From: Virgisporangium aliadipatigenens
GTDB lineage: Bacteria; Actinomycetota; Actinomycetes; Mycobacteriales; Micromonosporaceae
Assembly: GCF_016863615.1 (NCBI RefSeq)
Contig: NZ_BOPF01000054.1
Coordinates: forward strand, 1-57,188
DNA length: 57,188 nucleotides
Direction of reading: 5' to 3'
Part shown: piece by piece, positions 43,147 through 51,244 of the stretch
Position numbering within the stretch: the first letter of the stretch is position 1
Layout of the letters: every line of letters starts with the position of its first letter
Translations under genes and position numbers: made by a program
The notes under the pieces: model-generated
Told to the model about the DNA's origin: nothing
Seen by the model: the letters and a program-made list of their open reading frames with translations, nothing else
Databases searched by the model: none

Positions 43147-43539
43147 CTACCGCTGCGCCTGATCCTCGGATGCGTGTGCGACGTCGATCCGCTCGGAGCC
43201 GTTCGCGCCGATCACCTCGATGCCGGCGGTGCCGATGACGTCGTCGACGCGCAGCTGCACCGCGTAGGGAACGTTCGCGATCGGCTGCATCGGGTGCGGC
43301 CCGCCCGGTCGCGTGCCGGTGACCTCGATGCCCCAGTACTCCGGCCGTTCGACATAGGCGAGCGGCCGGAGGGTGACCTCGGTGACCAGGTCGGGTTTGG
43401 TCCCGGTCACCGCGAGCGTCGGCTGCGGCGGGTAGATCATCGGCGTGATGACCTCGGCGGTCTCGAAGTCCACGAGAAACGTCTCGAAGTCCGCGGGAAA
43501 CGTCTCGGGGTCCACGGGAAGCGAGGAGTCGGCATTCAT
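43147..43539 (-). CDS. Unknown protein with heptad repeats at N-terminus
   Basis: 130 residues, unrecognised. The N-terminus has three 7-residue repeats (LPVDPET, FPADFET, FLVDFET) encoded by a 21-bp tandem repeat. The rest is Pro/Val-rich with predicted strands (TLAVTGTKPDLVTEVTLRPLAYV, AVQLRVDDVIGTAGIEVIGANGS). The ATG at 43539 has GTGGAGGTC before it. It lies downstream of the hydrazine-type operon on the same strand after a 100-bp gap and converges with the RiPP operon, so it may belong to either pathway. No membrane or export signal. Confidence 0.55.
   Translation of the reverse strand: MNADSSLPVDPETFPADFETFLVDFETAEVITPMIYPPQPTLAVTGTKPDLVTEVTLRPLAYVERPEYWGIEVTGTRPGGPHPMQPIANVPYAVQLRVDDVIGTAGIEVIGANGSERIDVAHASEDQAQR
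43460..43522. repeat. Three tandem 21-bp repeats
   Basis: Units 43460-43480, 43481-43501 and 43502-43522 share GTCTCG(A/G)(A/G)GTCC(A/G)CG(A/G)GAA(A/G)C. The period is a multiple of three, so they code for seven-residue repeats in the minus-strand gene and are suited to copy-number change without frameshift. Confidence 0.85.
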
Positions 43540-43639
43540 CGATGACCTCCACTGCAGTCGCGGGTGCGCCCATGCTGTCCGCCGCGACGCGGGAGGGTCA
43601 ACGCCGTTCGCCGTTATTCTCGTGAGGCGCACGAAGCGC

Positions 43640-44672
43640 TCAGGCGGTCAGGCGGGCGCGGGCCCGCGGCCACTCCGCCGCGAGCATCCCGTAGAGCACC
43701 ATGTCGCGGCGCGCCCCGCCGGACTGGCGCCGGTGGTGGTGGCGGATGACGCCCTCACGGGTGGCGCCCAGCCGCTCGACCGCCCGCTGGGAGCGCTCGT
43801 TCTCGGTGTCGACGTGCCACTCGACGCGCTCCGCCCCCCAGCTCGTCGAACGCCCGCCCCAGCAACAGCAGCTTCGCCTCGGTGTTGACGCCGGTGCGCC
43901 ACCAGGGGCGGCCGACGATCGTGTGCCCGATGGCGAGCGTTCCGCGGCCCTCGCTCAGGTCGTAGTACGAGGTGGTGCCGACGATCGCGCCGGTGCCCGC
44001 GGCGCGCAGCACCCAGGGCACCCGCCCGCCGGCCTCCTGCTCCCGCAGCGCGCCGGCGATGATCGCGGCCATCCCGGCCTCGTCCGCCGGCCGGTTCAGG
44101 TGCAGGTGCCGCCACACCTCGTCGTCGGCGGTGGCGGCCAGCAGGCCGGCCGCGTGCGCGGGGTCGAGCGGTTCGAGGAGGACGTGCGTGCCGCGCATCG
44201 GGGTCGCCGTGAGCCAGGGGGATTCCGCCGCCCACGCCGCGAGGCGCTCCTCGAGCGGGCCGGTGCCGCGCAGCACCCGGTCGACGTAGGCGGCACGCTC
44301 GCGCGCCAGGACCGCCAGTTCCCAGACGCAGGGCCCGACGCCGGCCGGGGCCGGGCGTATCCGTTCCGGCGCCGAGGGCGGGCCGACGAGGATGCTCTGC
44401 CGGGTCTGGTAGTCGGCCGCCCAGGACCGCACGATCAGGTAGTCGCCGTCCTCGCCGGCGTGCAGGATCACGACGGCGAGGCCGGTGCTGTCGGCGTGGC
44501 CGGCCAGCTGCTCGGCCGCGAGCGCCAGCGCAGCCTCCGCGTGCTCCGGGTCGACCCGGCGGCCACGCGCCTCGATCACGTACGCCTTGACCCGGTGGGC
44601 GCCCAGGTCGCGGGTGCCGAGACCGCGCGTCGCGCGATCGTGGTAGCCGTCGACCAACCCTTGCAGCGGCAT
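43640..44672 (-). pseudogene. Two-domain GNAT acyltransferase, frameshifted in a C6 run
   Basis: From ATG 44672 the frame encodes an N-terminal domain of about 165 residues and the first two thirds of a RimJ-type GNAT domain (TPMRGTHVLLEPLDPAHAAGLL, then HTIVGRPWWRTGVNTEAKLL). It loses homology at the run of six C at 43834-43839. Removing one base restores ELGAERVEWHVDTENERSQ and RAVERLGATREGVIR through the stop at 43640. So the gene is either inactivated or contains a homopolymer error. It is last in the tight hydrazine-type operon (4 bp after the F420-type gene). A GNAT enzyme acylates hydrazinoacetate in the triacsin pathway, a role that would fit. Confidence 0.75.
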
Positions 44673-44676
44673 GCGT

Positions 44677-45540
44677 TCAGCCCCTCGGTCCGCGCGTCAC
44701 GCGCTCGGTCATGCGTTCCAGCGGCCAGGGGCCGGATCCCGTCCAGCCGTTCGACCACGGGTCCAGCGTCTCCATCCACCAGGTCGCGCCGGCGTCCGCG
44801 TACTCGTCCATCACCGCGCCGGCCCGGCCGTTCGGGGTCACTCCCCAGTGCATGAGGTCGAACGGCTCATCGCCCGGCCGGTGCCGCGCCACGAAGTCCG
44901 CCACGGCGCGGATGTCCTTCGGGCTCATCATCTCGGTGTAGTGCAGCCCCTCGCCCATCGGCGCGACCCCGTCCCAGCGGGCCGCCCGGCGGAACGGGCG
45001 CGGCCTCGGCCAGATCCCGCCGACCCACACGGGGATCCGGGGCCGCTGCACCGGCCGCGGCTCGAAGGTGACCGGCCCCAGCCGGAAGTGCCTGCCCTCG
45101 TACGCGAACTCCGCACCGCTCCACAGCCCGGCGATGATGTGCAGCGCCTCGTCGAGCTTCTCCGCTCGCACCGTCGGGTCGCCGTCCTCGCCGAACCGTT
45201 CGAAGTCGGCCTCCGGCGGATAGCCGAGCCCGGCGCCGAGGATGAGCCGCCCGCCGGCGAGCATGTCGAGCGCGACCGTCTCCCGGGCCACCTTCCACGG
45301 CCGGCGCCGCGCCAGCGGGGTGACCATCGGGCCGATCCGCATCCGTTCGGTGCGCGCCGCGACCGCCGCCAGGGTGATCCACGCGTCGCCGATCGGGAGC
45401 ACGATGCCGAAGTCCGTCTGCAGGTGATCCGCGACGAAGAAACCGTCCCAGCCGGCCCGTTCGGCCTCGACGGCGAGCGCGGCGACCGTTCCCGGGTCGG
45501 CGAAGCCGTCGAAGATGGGGACGTTCACGGCGTAGCGCAC
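44677..45540 (-). CDS. Luciferase-like, F420-dependent-type oxidoreductase
   Basis: 287 residues in the LLM TIM-barrel family: VPIFDGFADPGTVAALAVEAERAGWDGFFVADH, MVTPLARRRPWKVARETVALDMLAGGRLILGAGLGYP, RIPVWVGGIWPRPRPFRRAARWDGVAP. The binding pattern suggests F420 or FMN. The start is GTG 45540, overlapping the MetRS-like gene end by 16 bp. In the hydrazine-type operon it may oxidise the N-N product. As F420-type reductases also reduce dehydroalanine in class V lanthipeptides, it could alternatively serve the facing RiPP operon. Confidence 0.82.
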   Translation of the reverse strand: MRYAVNVPIFDGFADPGTVAALAVEAERAGWDGFFVADHLQTDFGIVLPIGDAWITLAAVAARTERMRIGPMVTPLARRRPWKVARETVALDMLAGGRLILGAGLGYPPEADFERFGEDGDPTVRAEKLDEALHIIAGLWSGAEFAYEGRHFRLGPVTFEPRPVQRPRIPVWVGGIWPRPRPFRRAARWDGVAPMGEGLHYTEMMSPKDIRAVADFVARHRPGDEPFDLMHWGVTPNGRAGAVMDEYADAGATWWMETLDPWSNGWTGSGPWPLERMTERVTRGPRG

Positions 45541-47012
45541 GGCTGCTCCTGCGAGATCGTCGGAACGTCGGACGCGGCGCGGCGCGGCTCCCCGGACAGC
45601 CCGAGCGAACGCCAGAGCCGACCGGCGAACTCCGGCGTCACCGGCGCGGCCAGCAGGGCCAGCCCGCGCAGCCACCAGGCCGCCCCGCCGGCGGGCGCAC
45701 CGTCGTCGACCCAGGCCTGCACCGCGGCGAGGAAGCGCGGCAGGTCGTCGTTCGCCGGTTCGACCGCCTGCTGTTGCACGGACAGCAGCTCGTCGAGCCG
45801 TGCGGTCAGCGCGGACGGCGCGGTCCCGGTCCCCGCCTCCCAGGCGTGCCCGACGGCCTCGCGCCACCGGCCGCGCAGCACCTTGTCGCGGTAGTCGGCG
45901 AAGCCGGTGCGGGAGAAGTCGGTGACCGAGCGGGCGGGGCTGCGGTCGGCGAGGTAGGCGCGGACGGCGTCGCCACCGCTCTCCTCGACCTCGTCACCGG
46001 CCCAGATCACGTGGTTGCGGCTGGTCGAGAACTTGCTGCCGTCGAGCGTCATGAAGTGGTTGAGCAGCATGTGGTCCGTCGGCCGGCGGCCGGGCAGCGC
46101 CATCGCCAGGCCCAGGCCGCCCAGGAGGAACGGCAACGAGTTGTCGAACCCGAAACTCGTGACGGTGTGCACCGGCGCATCGTCGGCCAGCCCCAGCTCC
46201 GCCGCGCCGATCCGCGCGGAGAGCGTGAGGAACGCCAGCCCACCCACGACATACGTGAACGCCACCTGCGGCACCGGGCTGCCCTCGACCGGCACCGGCA
46301 CGCCCCAGGTGCCCGGGTGGGTCAGCCGCAGTTCCGGCCCCTGCACGCGCAGGTACTCCCGCACGACGCCGCCGTACAGCTGCGGCACACCGATCTCCGC
46401 GATCCGCCGCAGGACCGCCTCCGGATCGGGCAGCCGCGCGTACAGACAGGGAACGTCCCGCACCCGCGGCACGCAGTCGTCGAACCCGCACCGCGGGGCG
46501 GTGACCTGTTCGGGCCGGAAGTGGTGCCCGCACTCCTCGCAGAAGTAGCCGGCGATCGCGGCGTCGCAGCGCGGGCACCGCCCCCGCACGAACCCGCCCG
46601 TCACGAACGCGCCGGTGCCCGCGCAGTACGGGAACCGTTCGGTGCGCACCGTCACCAGTCCCTGCGCCCGCAGCTCCCGCACGATGTTCAGGCAGGCGTC
46701 GTGGTTGCGCCGGCGCCACGGCTCGTCGAGGAAGTTCAGGAACCGGTCGGGCACGATGCCGACGGCGTGCAGGTCGGCCTCGATGAGCGGGTGCCAGTGC
46801 CGGACGACCTGCTCCGGCGACATGCCGGTCTCCCGCGCGCGCAACAACAGATACGAGTCGTAGGGGTCGGTCGACCCGACCAGTGCGACGGTTTCGCCGG
46901 CCCGCCGGTAGTGCCGGGCGAGCACATCCGCCTTCAGCATCGGGCCGCCGATGTGCCCCAGGTGCAGCCGGCCGTTGGGCGTCGGAGCGATCGGCAGCAG
47001 AACGTGGTTCAC
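45525..47012 (-). CDS. Methionyl-tRNA-synthetase-like ligase (hydrazine-forming type)
   Basis: 495 residues. A class I synthetase core has PNGRLHLGHIGG (HIGH box), zinc knuckles CPRCDAAIAGYFCEECGHHF, and DGSKFSTSRNHVI, where the KMSKS box has lost its second Lys (KFSTS). Similar MetRS-like domains, fused to a cupin (Spb40; Tri28 in triacsin), join N6-hydroxylysine and glycine into a hydrazine. Here the cupin is the separate, overlapping upstream gene and a lysine hydroxylase is two genes up, so that role is strongly suggested. The start is GTG 47012 (GTGA overlap). A resistant MetRS copy is the alternative. Confidence 0.82.
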   Translation of the reverse strand: MNHVLLPIAPTPNGRLHLGHIGGPMLKADVLARHYRRAGETVALVGSTDPYDSYLLLRARETGMSPEQVVRHWHPLIEADLHAVGIVPDRFLNFLDEPWRRRNHDACLNIVRELRAQGLVTVRTERFPYCAGTGAFVTGGFVRGRCPRCDAAIAGYFCEECGHHFRPEQVTAPRCGFDDCVPRVRDVPCLYARLPDPEAVLRRIAEIGVPQLYGGVVREYLRVQGPELRLTHPGTWGVPVPVEGSPVPQVAFTYVVGGLAFLTLSARIGAAELGLADDAPVHTVTSFGFDNSLPFLLGGLGLAMALPGRRPTDHMLLNHFMTLDGSKFSTSRNHVIWAGDEVEESGGDAVRAYLADRSPARSVTDFSRTGFADYRDKVLRGRWREAVGHAWEAGTGTAPSALTARLDELLSVQQQAVEPANDDLPRFLAAVQAWVDDGAPAGGAAWWLRGLALLAAPVTPEFAGRLWRSLGLSGEPRRAASDVPTISQEQPCATP

Positions 47013-47335
47013 CGCGCGTCCAGCCAGTAGACGGAGTGCACGACCATGGTCTCCGTCCCGTCGTTGACCAGCTGATGGGTGCGCGGCGGCACGAAGCGCA
47101 CCGCGTCGCCCTCGGTGAGCCGGATGCCCGCCGCGCCGTCGTAGCGCAGTTCGCCGCTGCCCCGGGCGACCACCCAGACCTCGGTGACCGCGTGCGAGTC
47201 GATCGGCGTGGTGCAGCCCGGCGCCACGCTCAGCCGCGCCACGGTGAACGGCGCACCCGGCAGGTCGATCACGTCCCAGCCGATGCCGGGCGGCGCGTCG
47301 GGATCGCCGGTCGCGGTGAGCCGGGGGTCTGTCAT
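47009..47335 (-). CDS. Stand-alone cupin, partner of the MetRS-like ligase
   Basis: 108 residues forming a single cupin barrel: FTVARLSVAPGCTTPIDSHAVTEVWVVARGSGEL (motif 1 with His and Glu ligands) and GDAVRFVPPRTHQLVNDGTETMVV (motif 2 with His). In known hydrazine synthetases the equivalent zinc cupin is fused to the MetRS-like domain and catalyses the N-O to N-N rearrangement. Here they are separate genes overlapping by 4 bp, so a two-subunit enzyme is likely. ATG 47335 follows GAGGG in the end of the hydroxylase gene. Confidence 0.82.
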   Translation of the reverse strand: MTDPRLTATGDPDAPPGIGWDVIDLPGAPFTVARLSVAPGCTTPIDSHAVTEVWVVARGSGELRYDGAAGIRLTEGDAVRFVPPRTHQLVNDGTETMVVHSVYWLDAR

Positions 47336-47337
47336 CT

Positions 47338-48576
47338 TCACGCCCTCGCTTCTTCCCAGGTGACGGCGGACGGCCGGTCGTCGATGTCGTACAACTGCTT
47401 GCCGAGCAGGCTGTTCGCGATGACCGCGGAGCGCCACGCGAGGAGGCTCAGGTTGGGGTCGGCGATGCCGTGGCTGTGGCGGGCGCCGTTCTGCACGAAG
47501 ATCGCGGACTCCTCGGGGCCGTCCCAGTCCAGGGAGAAGTCGCGCCGCACGACCGGACCGTCGGCCTCGTACCGGATGCGCCCGCGCAGCGGTTCCAGGA
47601 ACGCCGGCAGGTCGTGCCGGTAGCCGGTGGCGAGCACCACCACGTCGGCCGTCTCGTGCGTCGCCGCGCCGGTCCGGGTGTGCCGCAGGGTCAGCGACCA
47701 GCCCCGGCCGGCCGGCCGCAGGTCGACCAGTTCGCGCTGCGCCCGCACGGCCGACTCCGCCCGCAGCTCGTACAGCCGCCGGTAGATGCCGCGCAGCAGG
47801 TCGGCCGAGACGCCGTCGCTGGCCAGCACCTGCTCGGCCAGCAGTGCGCGTCGGGCCGCCGGGTCGAGTCCGTGGAACGCCATCGCGTAGTGCGGGGTGA
47901 AAAGTTCGTTGGTGAACGGCGAGTCGTCCAGCGGCAGCAGGTTCGACCGGCGGGTGATCAGTGTGGCGTCGCGGTGGCCCCGGTTCAGCAGGTCGAGGAA
48001 GACCTCCGCGCCGCTCTGGCCGCCGCCGATCACGACGACCCGCCGGCCCGGCTGCGGCAGCCGGTACACGTAGTCGCTCGTGTGGAACACCGTCTCGCCG
48101 ACGTGCGCACGCGCGCACTCCGGCACGAACCGCACCGGGCCGCAGCCCAGCACCAGGGAACGGGCGCGGTGCTCCCCGTCCGAGGTGCCGACGACGAAAC
48201 CGGTGCCGTCGTGGTCGACGCGTTCCACCCGCCGTCGGTACTCGATCGACGGCAGCCGCCCGGCGACCCAGCGCAGATACCGGTCGAACTCGGCCCGGCT
48301 CGGCCGTTCGAAGCCGGCGGCCAGTGAACGGTAGAAGAGCCGGTGCTCCACCAGGTACGCGAGGAACGAGTGCGGGCTGGTCGGCAGGACCGGCGTCACC
48401 AGATCCTTCAGGTGCGACACCTGCAACAGCGCGTCCGGCAGCAGCATGCCGGGATGCCAGCTCACGGCCGGCCGCTGCTCGAACAGGCGCAGCCGCACGC
48501 CGCTCTCCGCGACGAGCAGCGCGGCGAGGCTGAGGTTCGCCGGTCCCGCGCCGATTCCGATGACGTCGAGGGTCAT
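47338..48576 (-). CDS. Lysine/ornithine N-monooxygenase (SidA/IucD-like)
   Basis: 412 residues, a flavin N-hydroxylase. The FAD motif is VIGIGAGPANLSLA (5-18), the NADPH motif VVVIGGGQSGAEVFLDLL (about 195), and the family motif VVLATGYRHDLP is near 335. Catalytic-region landmarks LLPDALLQVSHLKDLVTPVLPTS fit SidA-type enzymes. With the cupin/MetRS pair next to it, L-lysine to N6-hydroxylysine is the expected reaction (Spb38/Tri26 role); siderophore synthesis is less likely because no siderophore genes are near. ATG 48576 overlaps the upstream stop (ATGA). Confidence 0.88.
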   Translation of the reverse strand: MTLDVIGIGAGPANLSLAALLVAESGVRLRLFEQRPAVSWHPGMLLPDALLQVSHLKDLVTPVLPTSPHSFLAYLVEHRLFYRSLAAGFERPSRAEFDRYLRWVAGRLPSIEYRRRVERVDHDGTGFVVGTSDGEHRARSLVLGCGPVRFVPECARAHVGETVFHTSDYVYRLPQPGRRVVVIGGGQSGAEVFLDLLNRGHRDATLITRRSNLLPLDDSPFTNELFTPHYAMAFHGLDPAARRALLAEQVLASDGVSADLLRGIYRRLYELRAESAVRAQRELVDLRPAGRGWSLTLRHTRTGAATHETADVVVLATGYRHDLPAFLEPLRGRIRYEADGPVVRRDFSLDWDGPEESAIFVQNGARHSHGIADPNLSLLAWRSAVIANSLLGKQLYDIDDRPSAVTWEEARA

Positions 48577-49796
48577 GCGAAGGACCCGCCCAGGGTCGCC
48601 CGGTCGAGCGCGAACGGCGCCAGCCGCGTTCCGCGCACGCCGGTGCAGACCCACTCGGCGACGAGGTCGGCGACGATCGCCCCGAACGGCATGCCGTGCC
48701 CGTTGAACCCGCCCACCGCCCAGACCGACTCGTCGACCCGTTCGGCGACCGGCAGCCCGTCCGCCGTGAACGCCATCGCGCCCGCCCACGAGTGCGCCGA
48801 CCGCACCGGGCCCAGCGCGGGGAAGAGGCTCGGCAGCACCCGCAGCAGCGCCTCGTGCACCTCCGGCTGCGGCACCTGGCCCGTGGGGTCGGCCGGCGGC
48901 GCGGTCACCGTCCGGCACCCGCCGAGGATCACCGAACCGTCCGGATCCTGTTGCCAGTACACGCCGCTGTCGCTGATCGGCGCCGCCATGCCGGCCGGGA
49001 AGAGCGCCGGCATCGCGGGCGTGGCGATCACCTGCCCCTGCACCGGCCGGATCACGTCGGCCAGCCGCGGCACCAGTTCGCCGCTCCAGGCATTGACGGC
49101 GATCACCGCCTGGGCGGCGTGCACGACCCCGTGGTTCGTGTCGACGCGGACACCGGAGGGCGTCGCCCGCACCGCATTGACCGTGACCCCGGTGTGCACC
49201 GCGGCACCGAGCCGTCCGGCGGCACCGATGATCCCGTCGGTGACGGCCACGGAGTTGGCCAGCGCGCCGGAAACCGTGGTGCCACCGGCGATCCGGTCGT
49301 CGAGCGGCGTTCCGATGACGTGGGCCAGGTCGTCCCGGTCCAGCCAGGACATCGGGAAGCCGTCCGCGACGGAGAGTTCCACCTCGCGCTTCGCCAGGCG
49401 GACCTGCTCGCCGTCCAGCGCCAGTTCGATCAGATCGGTCGAACGGAGGTCGGCGGCGACACCCTCGTCGACGACGACCCGGGTCAACATGCGGGTGCCG
49501 TCGACGGCCAGGCGCCGGACGGCGCGCGCCACGGCCGGTCCGTGCTGGCGCACCACCTCCGAGTAGGCCCGCGCCGTGGTCGGAACGACGAAGCCGGCGT
49601 TGCGGCCGGTCGCTCCCGCGGCCACGCCGTCGCGCTCGAGCAGCAGCACCGAACGCCCGCGACGGGCCAGCCAGTAGGCGCAGCAGGAGCCGAGCAGCCC
49701 GCCGCCGATCACCACGACATCGGCCGAGGACGGCGGCGCCCCGGAGGCGAACGGTCGGCGTGCCGAGGCTCCCTGCCAGTAGGAGTAGGCAGCCAT
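48573..49796 (-). CDS. FAD-dependent amino acid oxidase (glycine/D-amino acid oxidase type)
   Basis: 407 residues. The dinucleotide fold VVVIGGGLLGSCCAYWLARRGRSVLLLE is followed by GATGRNAGFVVP, VIAVNAWSGELVPRL and the C-terminal WAVGGFNGHGMPFG motif of the DAO family. In hydrazinoacetate pathways such an enzyme cleaves N6-(carboxymethylamino)lysine, releasing hydrazinoacetic acid. It is the first gene of a minus-strand operon in which every following gene overlaps or nearly abuts. ATG 49796 has GAGAGG before it; the promoter should lie in the roughly 200-bp gap upstream. Confidence 0.85.
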   Translation of the reverse strand: MAAYSYWQGASARRPFASGAPPSSADVVVIGGGLLGSCCAYWLARRGRSVLLLERDGVAAGATGRNAGFVVPTTARAYSEVVRQHGPAVARAVRRLAVDGTRMLTRVVVDEGVAADLRSTDLIELALDGEQVRLAKREVELSVADGFPMSWLDRDDLAHVIGTPLDDRIAGGTTVSGALANSVAVTDGIIGAAGRLGAAVHTGVTVNAVRATPSGVRVDTNHGVVHAAQAVIAVNAWSGELVPRLADVIRPVQGQVIATPAMPALFPAGMAAPISDSGVYWQQDPDGSVILGGCRTVTAPPADPTGQVPQPEVHEALLRVLPSLFPALGPVRSAHSWAGAMAFTADGLPVAERVDESVWAVGGFNGHGMPFGAIVADLVAEWVCTGVRGTRLAPFALDRATLGGSFA

Positions 49797-50020
49797 TCGC
49801 ACCTCTCGGCCTCGTCGCAAAAATGTGCCGCCGACGCTAGGAGGAACGATCGGGGCGGGGCAATGTCCTCGTTCGCGGCGTCCTCAAGGAGGCACCGGAG
49901 TCCCCGGGAGGTATCCGAGATGATCGATTCGCAAGGTTCTCCGGCCAACAGGCAGTAGATCCACTAGTTCGTACCCGTCGGGGTACCTGATCTCCACATT
50001 TGAACGCGACCATTGCCCGC

Positions 50021-51037
50021 GTGAAATCGACATACCTGACCGCGACGGCGATCGTCGTCGCGGCGTTCCTTGCCCCGGGTGCGGCCACCGCCGCGCCGGC
50101 GGCGTCCACAGTGGACTATGTGGCGCTCGGGGACTCCTACGCCTCCGGCCTCGGGGCGGGCGGCGAGACCGGCACCTGCAAGGTCAGCCAGGGCGCCTAC
50201 GCGACGCTCTGGGCGGCCGGCGCTCCCGAGGCGGTCACGCTGACGCAGAAGTCCTGTGCCGGTGCGACAACCGTCGACGTGGCCGGCCAGCTCGCCGCCC
50301 TGAACGACAAGACCGATCTGGTCACGCTGACCATCGGCGGCAACGACCTCGCGCTGCTCTCGGCGGTGCGGCTGTGCGCCGACCCGGCACAGGCGCAGGC
50401 GTGCGCGGCCAAACTGGCCGAGATCGAACGCCTGCTCACCACCGAACTACCCGGCCGCCTCGACGGGCTGTTCAAGGCCGTGAAGACCGCCGCACCGAAG
50501 GCGAAGCTGGCGGTCCTGGGCTACGCGCTGCCGTTCGAGGGCGCCGAGAGCTGCTCGCGGCTGCCGCTGCCCAAGACGGTGCGCGACTTCGGCGACAAAG
50601 CCGTCACCGGCCTGAACGCCGCCCTCCGCGCCCAGGCCACCGCTGCCGGCGCGACGTACGTCGACGTGACGAAGCCGTTCGCCGGACACGGTCTCTGCTC
50701 CACCGCGCCGTGGCTCATCGGCGTCGAGGGGCTCAACGCCGGCACCACCCTGCACCCGTCGGCACAGGGCCAGACGCAGGGCTACCTCGCGGCGCTGACC
50801 GCGGCGGTCGGCACGCCGCAGGAGTTCCTCGCCGGGCTCGAACCGCCGGCCGCCTCGCCGTCGCCGTCCGCTTCGCCGTCGCCGTCCCCGACGAAGGCGC
50901 CCGGGGCCGGCGGTGGACTCCCCGTCACCGGCGTGAACGTCTGGTGGCTCGTCGGCATCGGCACCGCGCTGCTGCTGGTCGGGGCGGTCCTGTTCCGTGT
51001 GCTCCGGCCCCGCCGGATCCACACCCTGACCCCCTGA
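50021..51037 (+). CDS. Surface-anchored SGNH-family esterase/lipase
   Basis: 338 residues from GTG 50021 (KSTYLTATAIVVAAFLAPGA signal peptide); a TTG at 50000 would add seven residues. Block I is YVALGDSYASGLGAGG (nucleophile Ser), block III is TLTIGGNDLALL, and the Asp/His block lies in GTTLHPSAQGQ. After a Ser-Pro repeat linker (PSPSASPSPSPTKAP) come LPVTG, a membrane helix and an Arg-rich tail, which is a sortase sorting signal. The enzyme is therefore expected on the cell wall. Six Cys are typical of the SGNH group of Streptomyces esterases. A GTACCC/GGGTAC hairpin lies 35 bp upstream. Confidence 0.88.
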   Translation: MKSTYLTATAIVVAAFLAPGAATAAPAASTVDYVALGDSYASGLGAGGETGTCKVSQGAYATLWAAGAPEAVTLTQKSCAGATTVDVAGQLAALNDKTDLVTLTIGGNDLALLSAVRLCADPAQAQACAAKLAEIERLLTTELPGRLDGLFKAVKTAAPKAKLAVLGYALPFEGAESCSRLPLPKTVRDFGDKAVTGLNAALRAQATAAGATYVDVTKPFAGHGLCSTAPWLIGVEGLNAGTTLHPSAQGQTQGYLAALTAAVGTPQEFLAGLEPPAASPSPSASPSPSPTKAPGAGGGLPVTGVNVWWLVGIGTALLLVGAVLFRVLRPRRIHTLTP

Positions 51038-51052
51038 ACTCCCGCTGTGCCG

Positions 51053-51086
51053 GAAGGCCCTCCCACCCAGCGGTGCGAGGGCCTTC
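51053..51086 (+). terminator. Hairpin terminator after SGNH esterase gene
   Basis: GAAGGCCCTC (51053-51062) pairs exactly with GAGGGCCTTC (51077-51086) around a 14-base loop, starting 16 bp past the stop codon. Confidence 0.8.
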
Positions 51087-51176
51087 GCCGTCCTGATTCG
51101 CCCTTTCAGGCAATATCACCTCAAGCCAGACTTCCTCTTGCATCGCAATCGGACGGCGCCTATTTTCGGCCGGTTA

Positions 51177-51190
51177 GGAAAGCGCTTTCC
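51177..51190. promoter_or_regulatory. LacI-family-type operator upstream of pectate lyase
   Basis: GGAAAGCGCTTTCC is a perfect 14-bp palindrome with the central CG step typical of LacI-family repressor sites that control plant-polymer hydrolases in actinomycetes. It lies 55 bp upstream of the pectate lyase start. The regulator is not in the window. Confidence 0.6.
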
Positions 51191-51244
51191 CGTTCCAGGC
51201 GGGCCGCGTGACCTCACCCCCCCCCTCCGAAAGGTGAAGCACGA

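Noticed and set aside
43460-43522. CRISPR-like short repeats
   Set aside because: Direct 21-bp repeats abut without spacers and are in frame within a gene.
45525-47012. Housekeeping methionyl-tRNA synthetase
   Set aside because: The KMSKS box is altered and the gene is overlapped by cupin and hydroxylase genes of a hydrazine-type pathway; resistance copy kept as an alternative.
47338-48576. Siderophore biosynthesis hydroxylase
   Set aside because: No siderophore synthetase, acyltransferase of that type or uptake genes; neighbours point to N-N bond formation.
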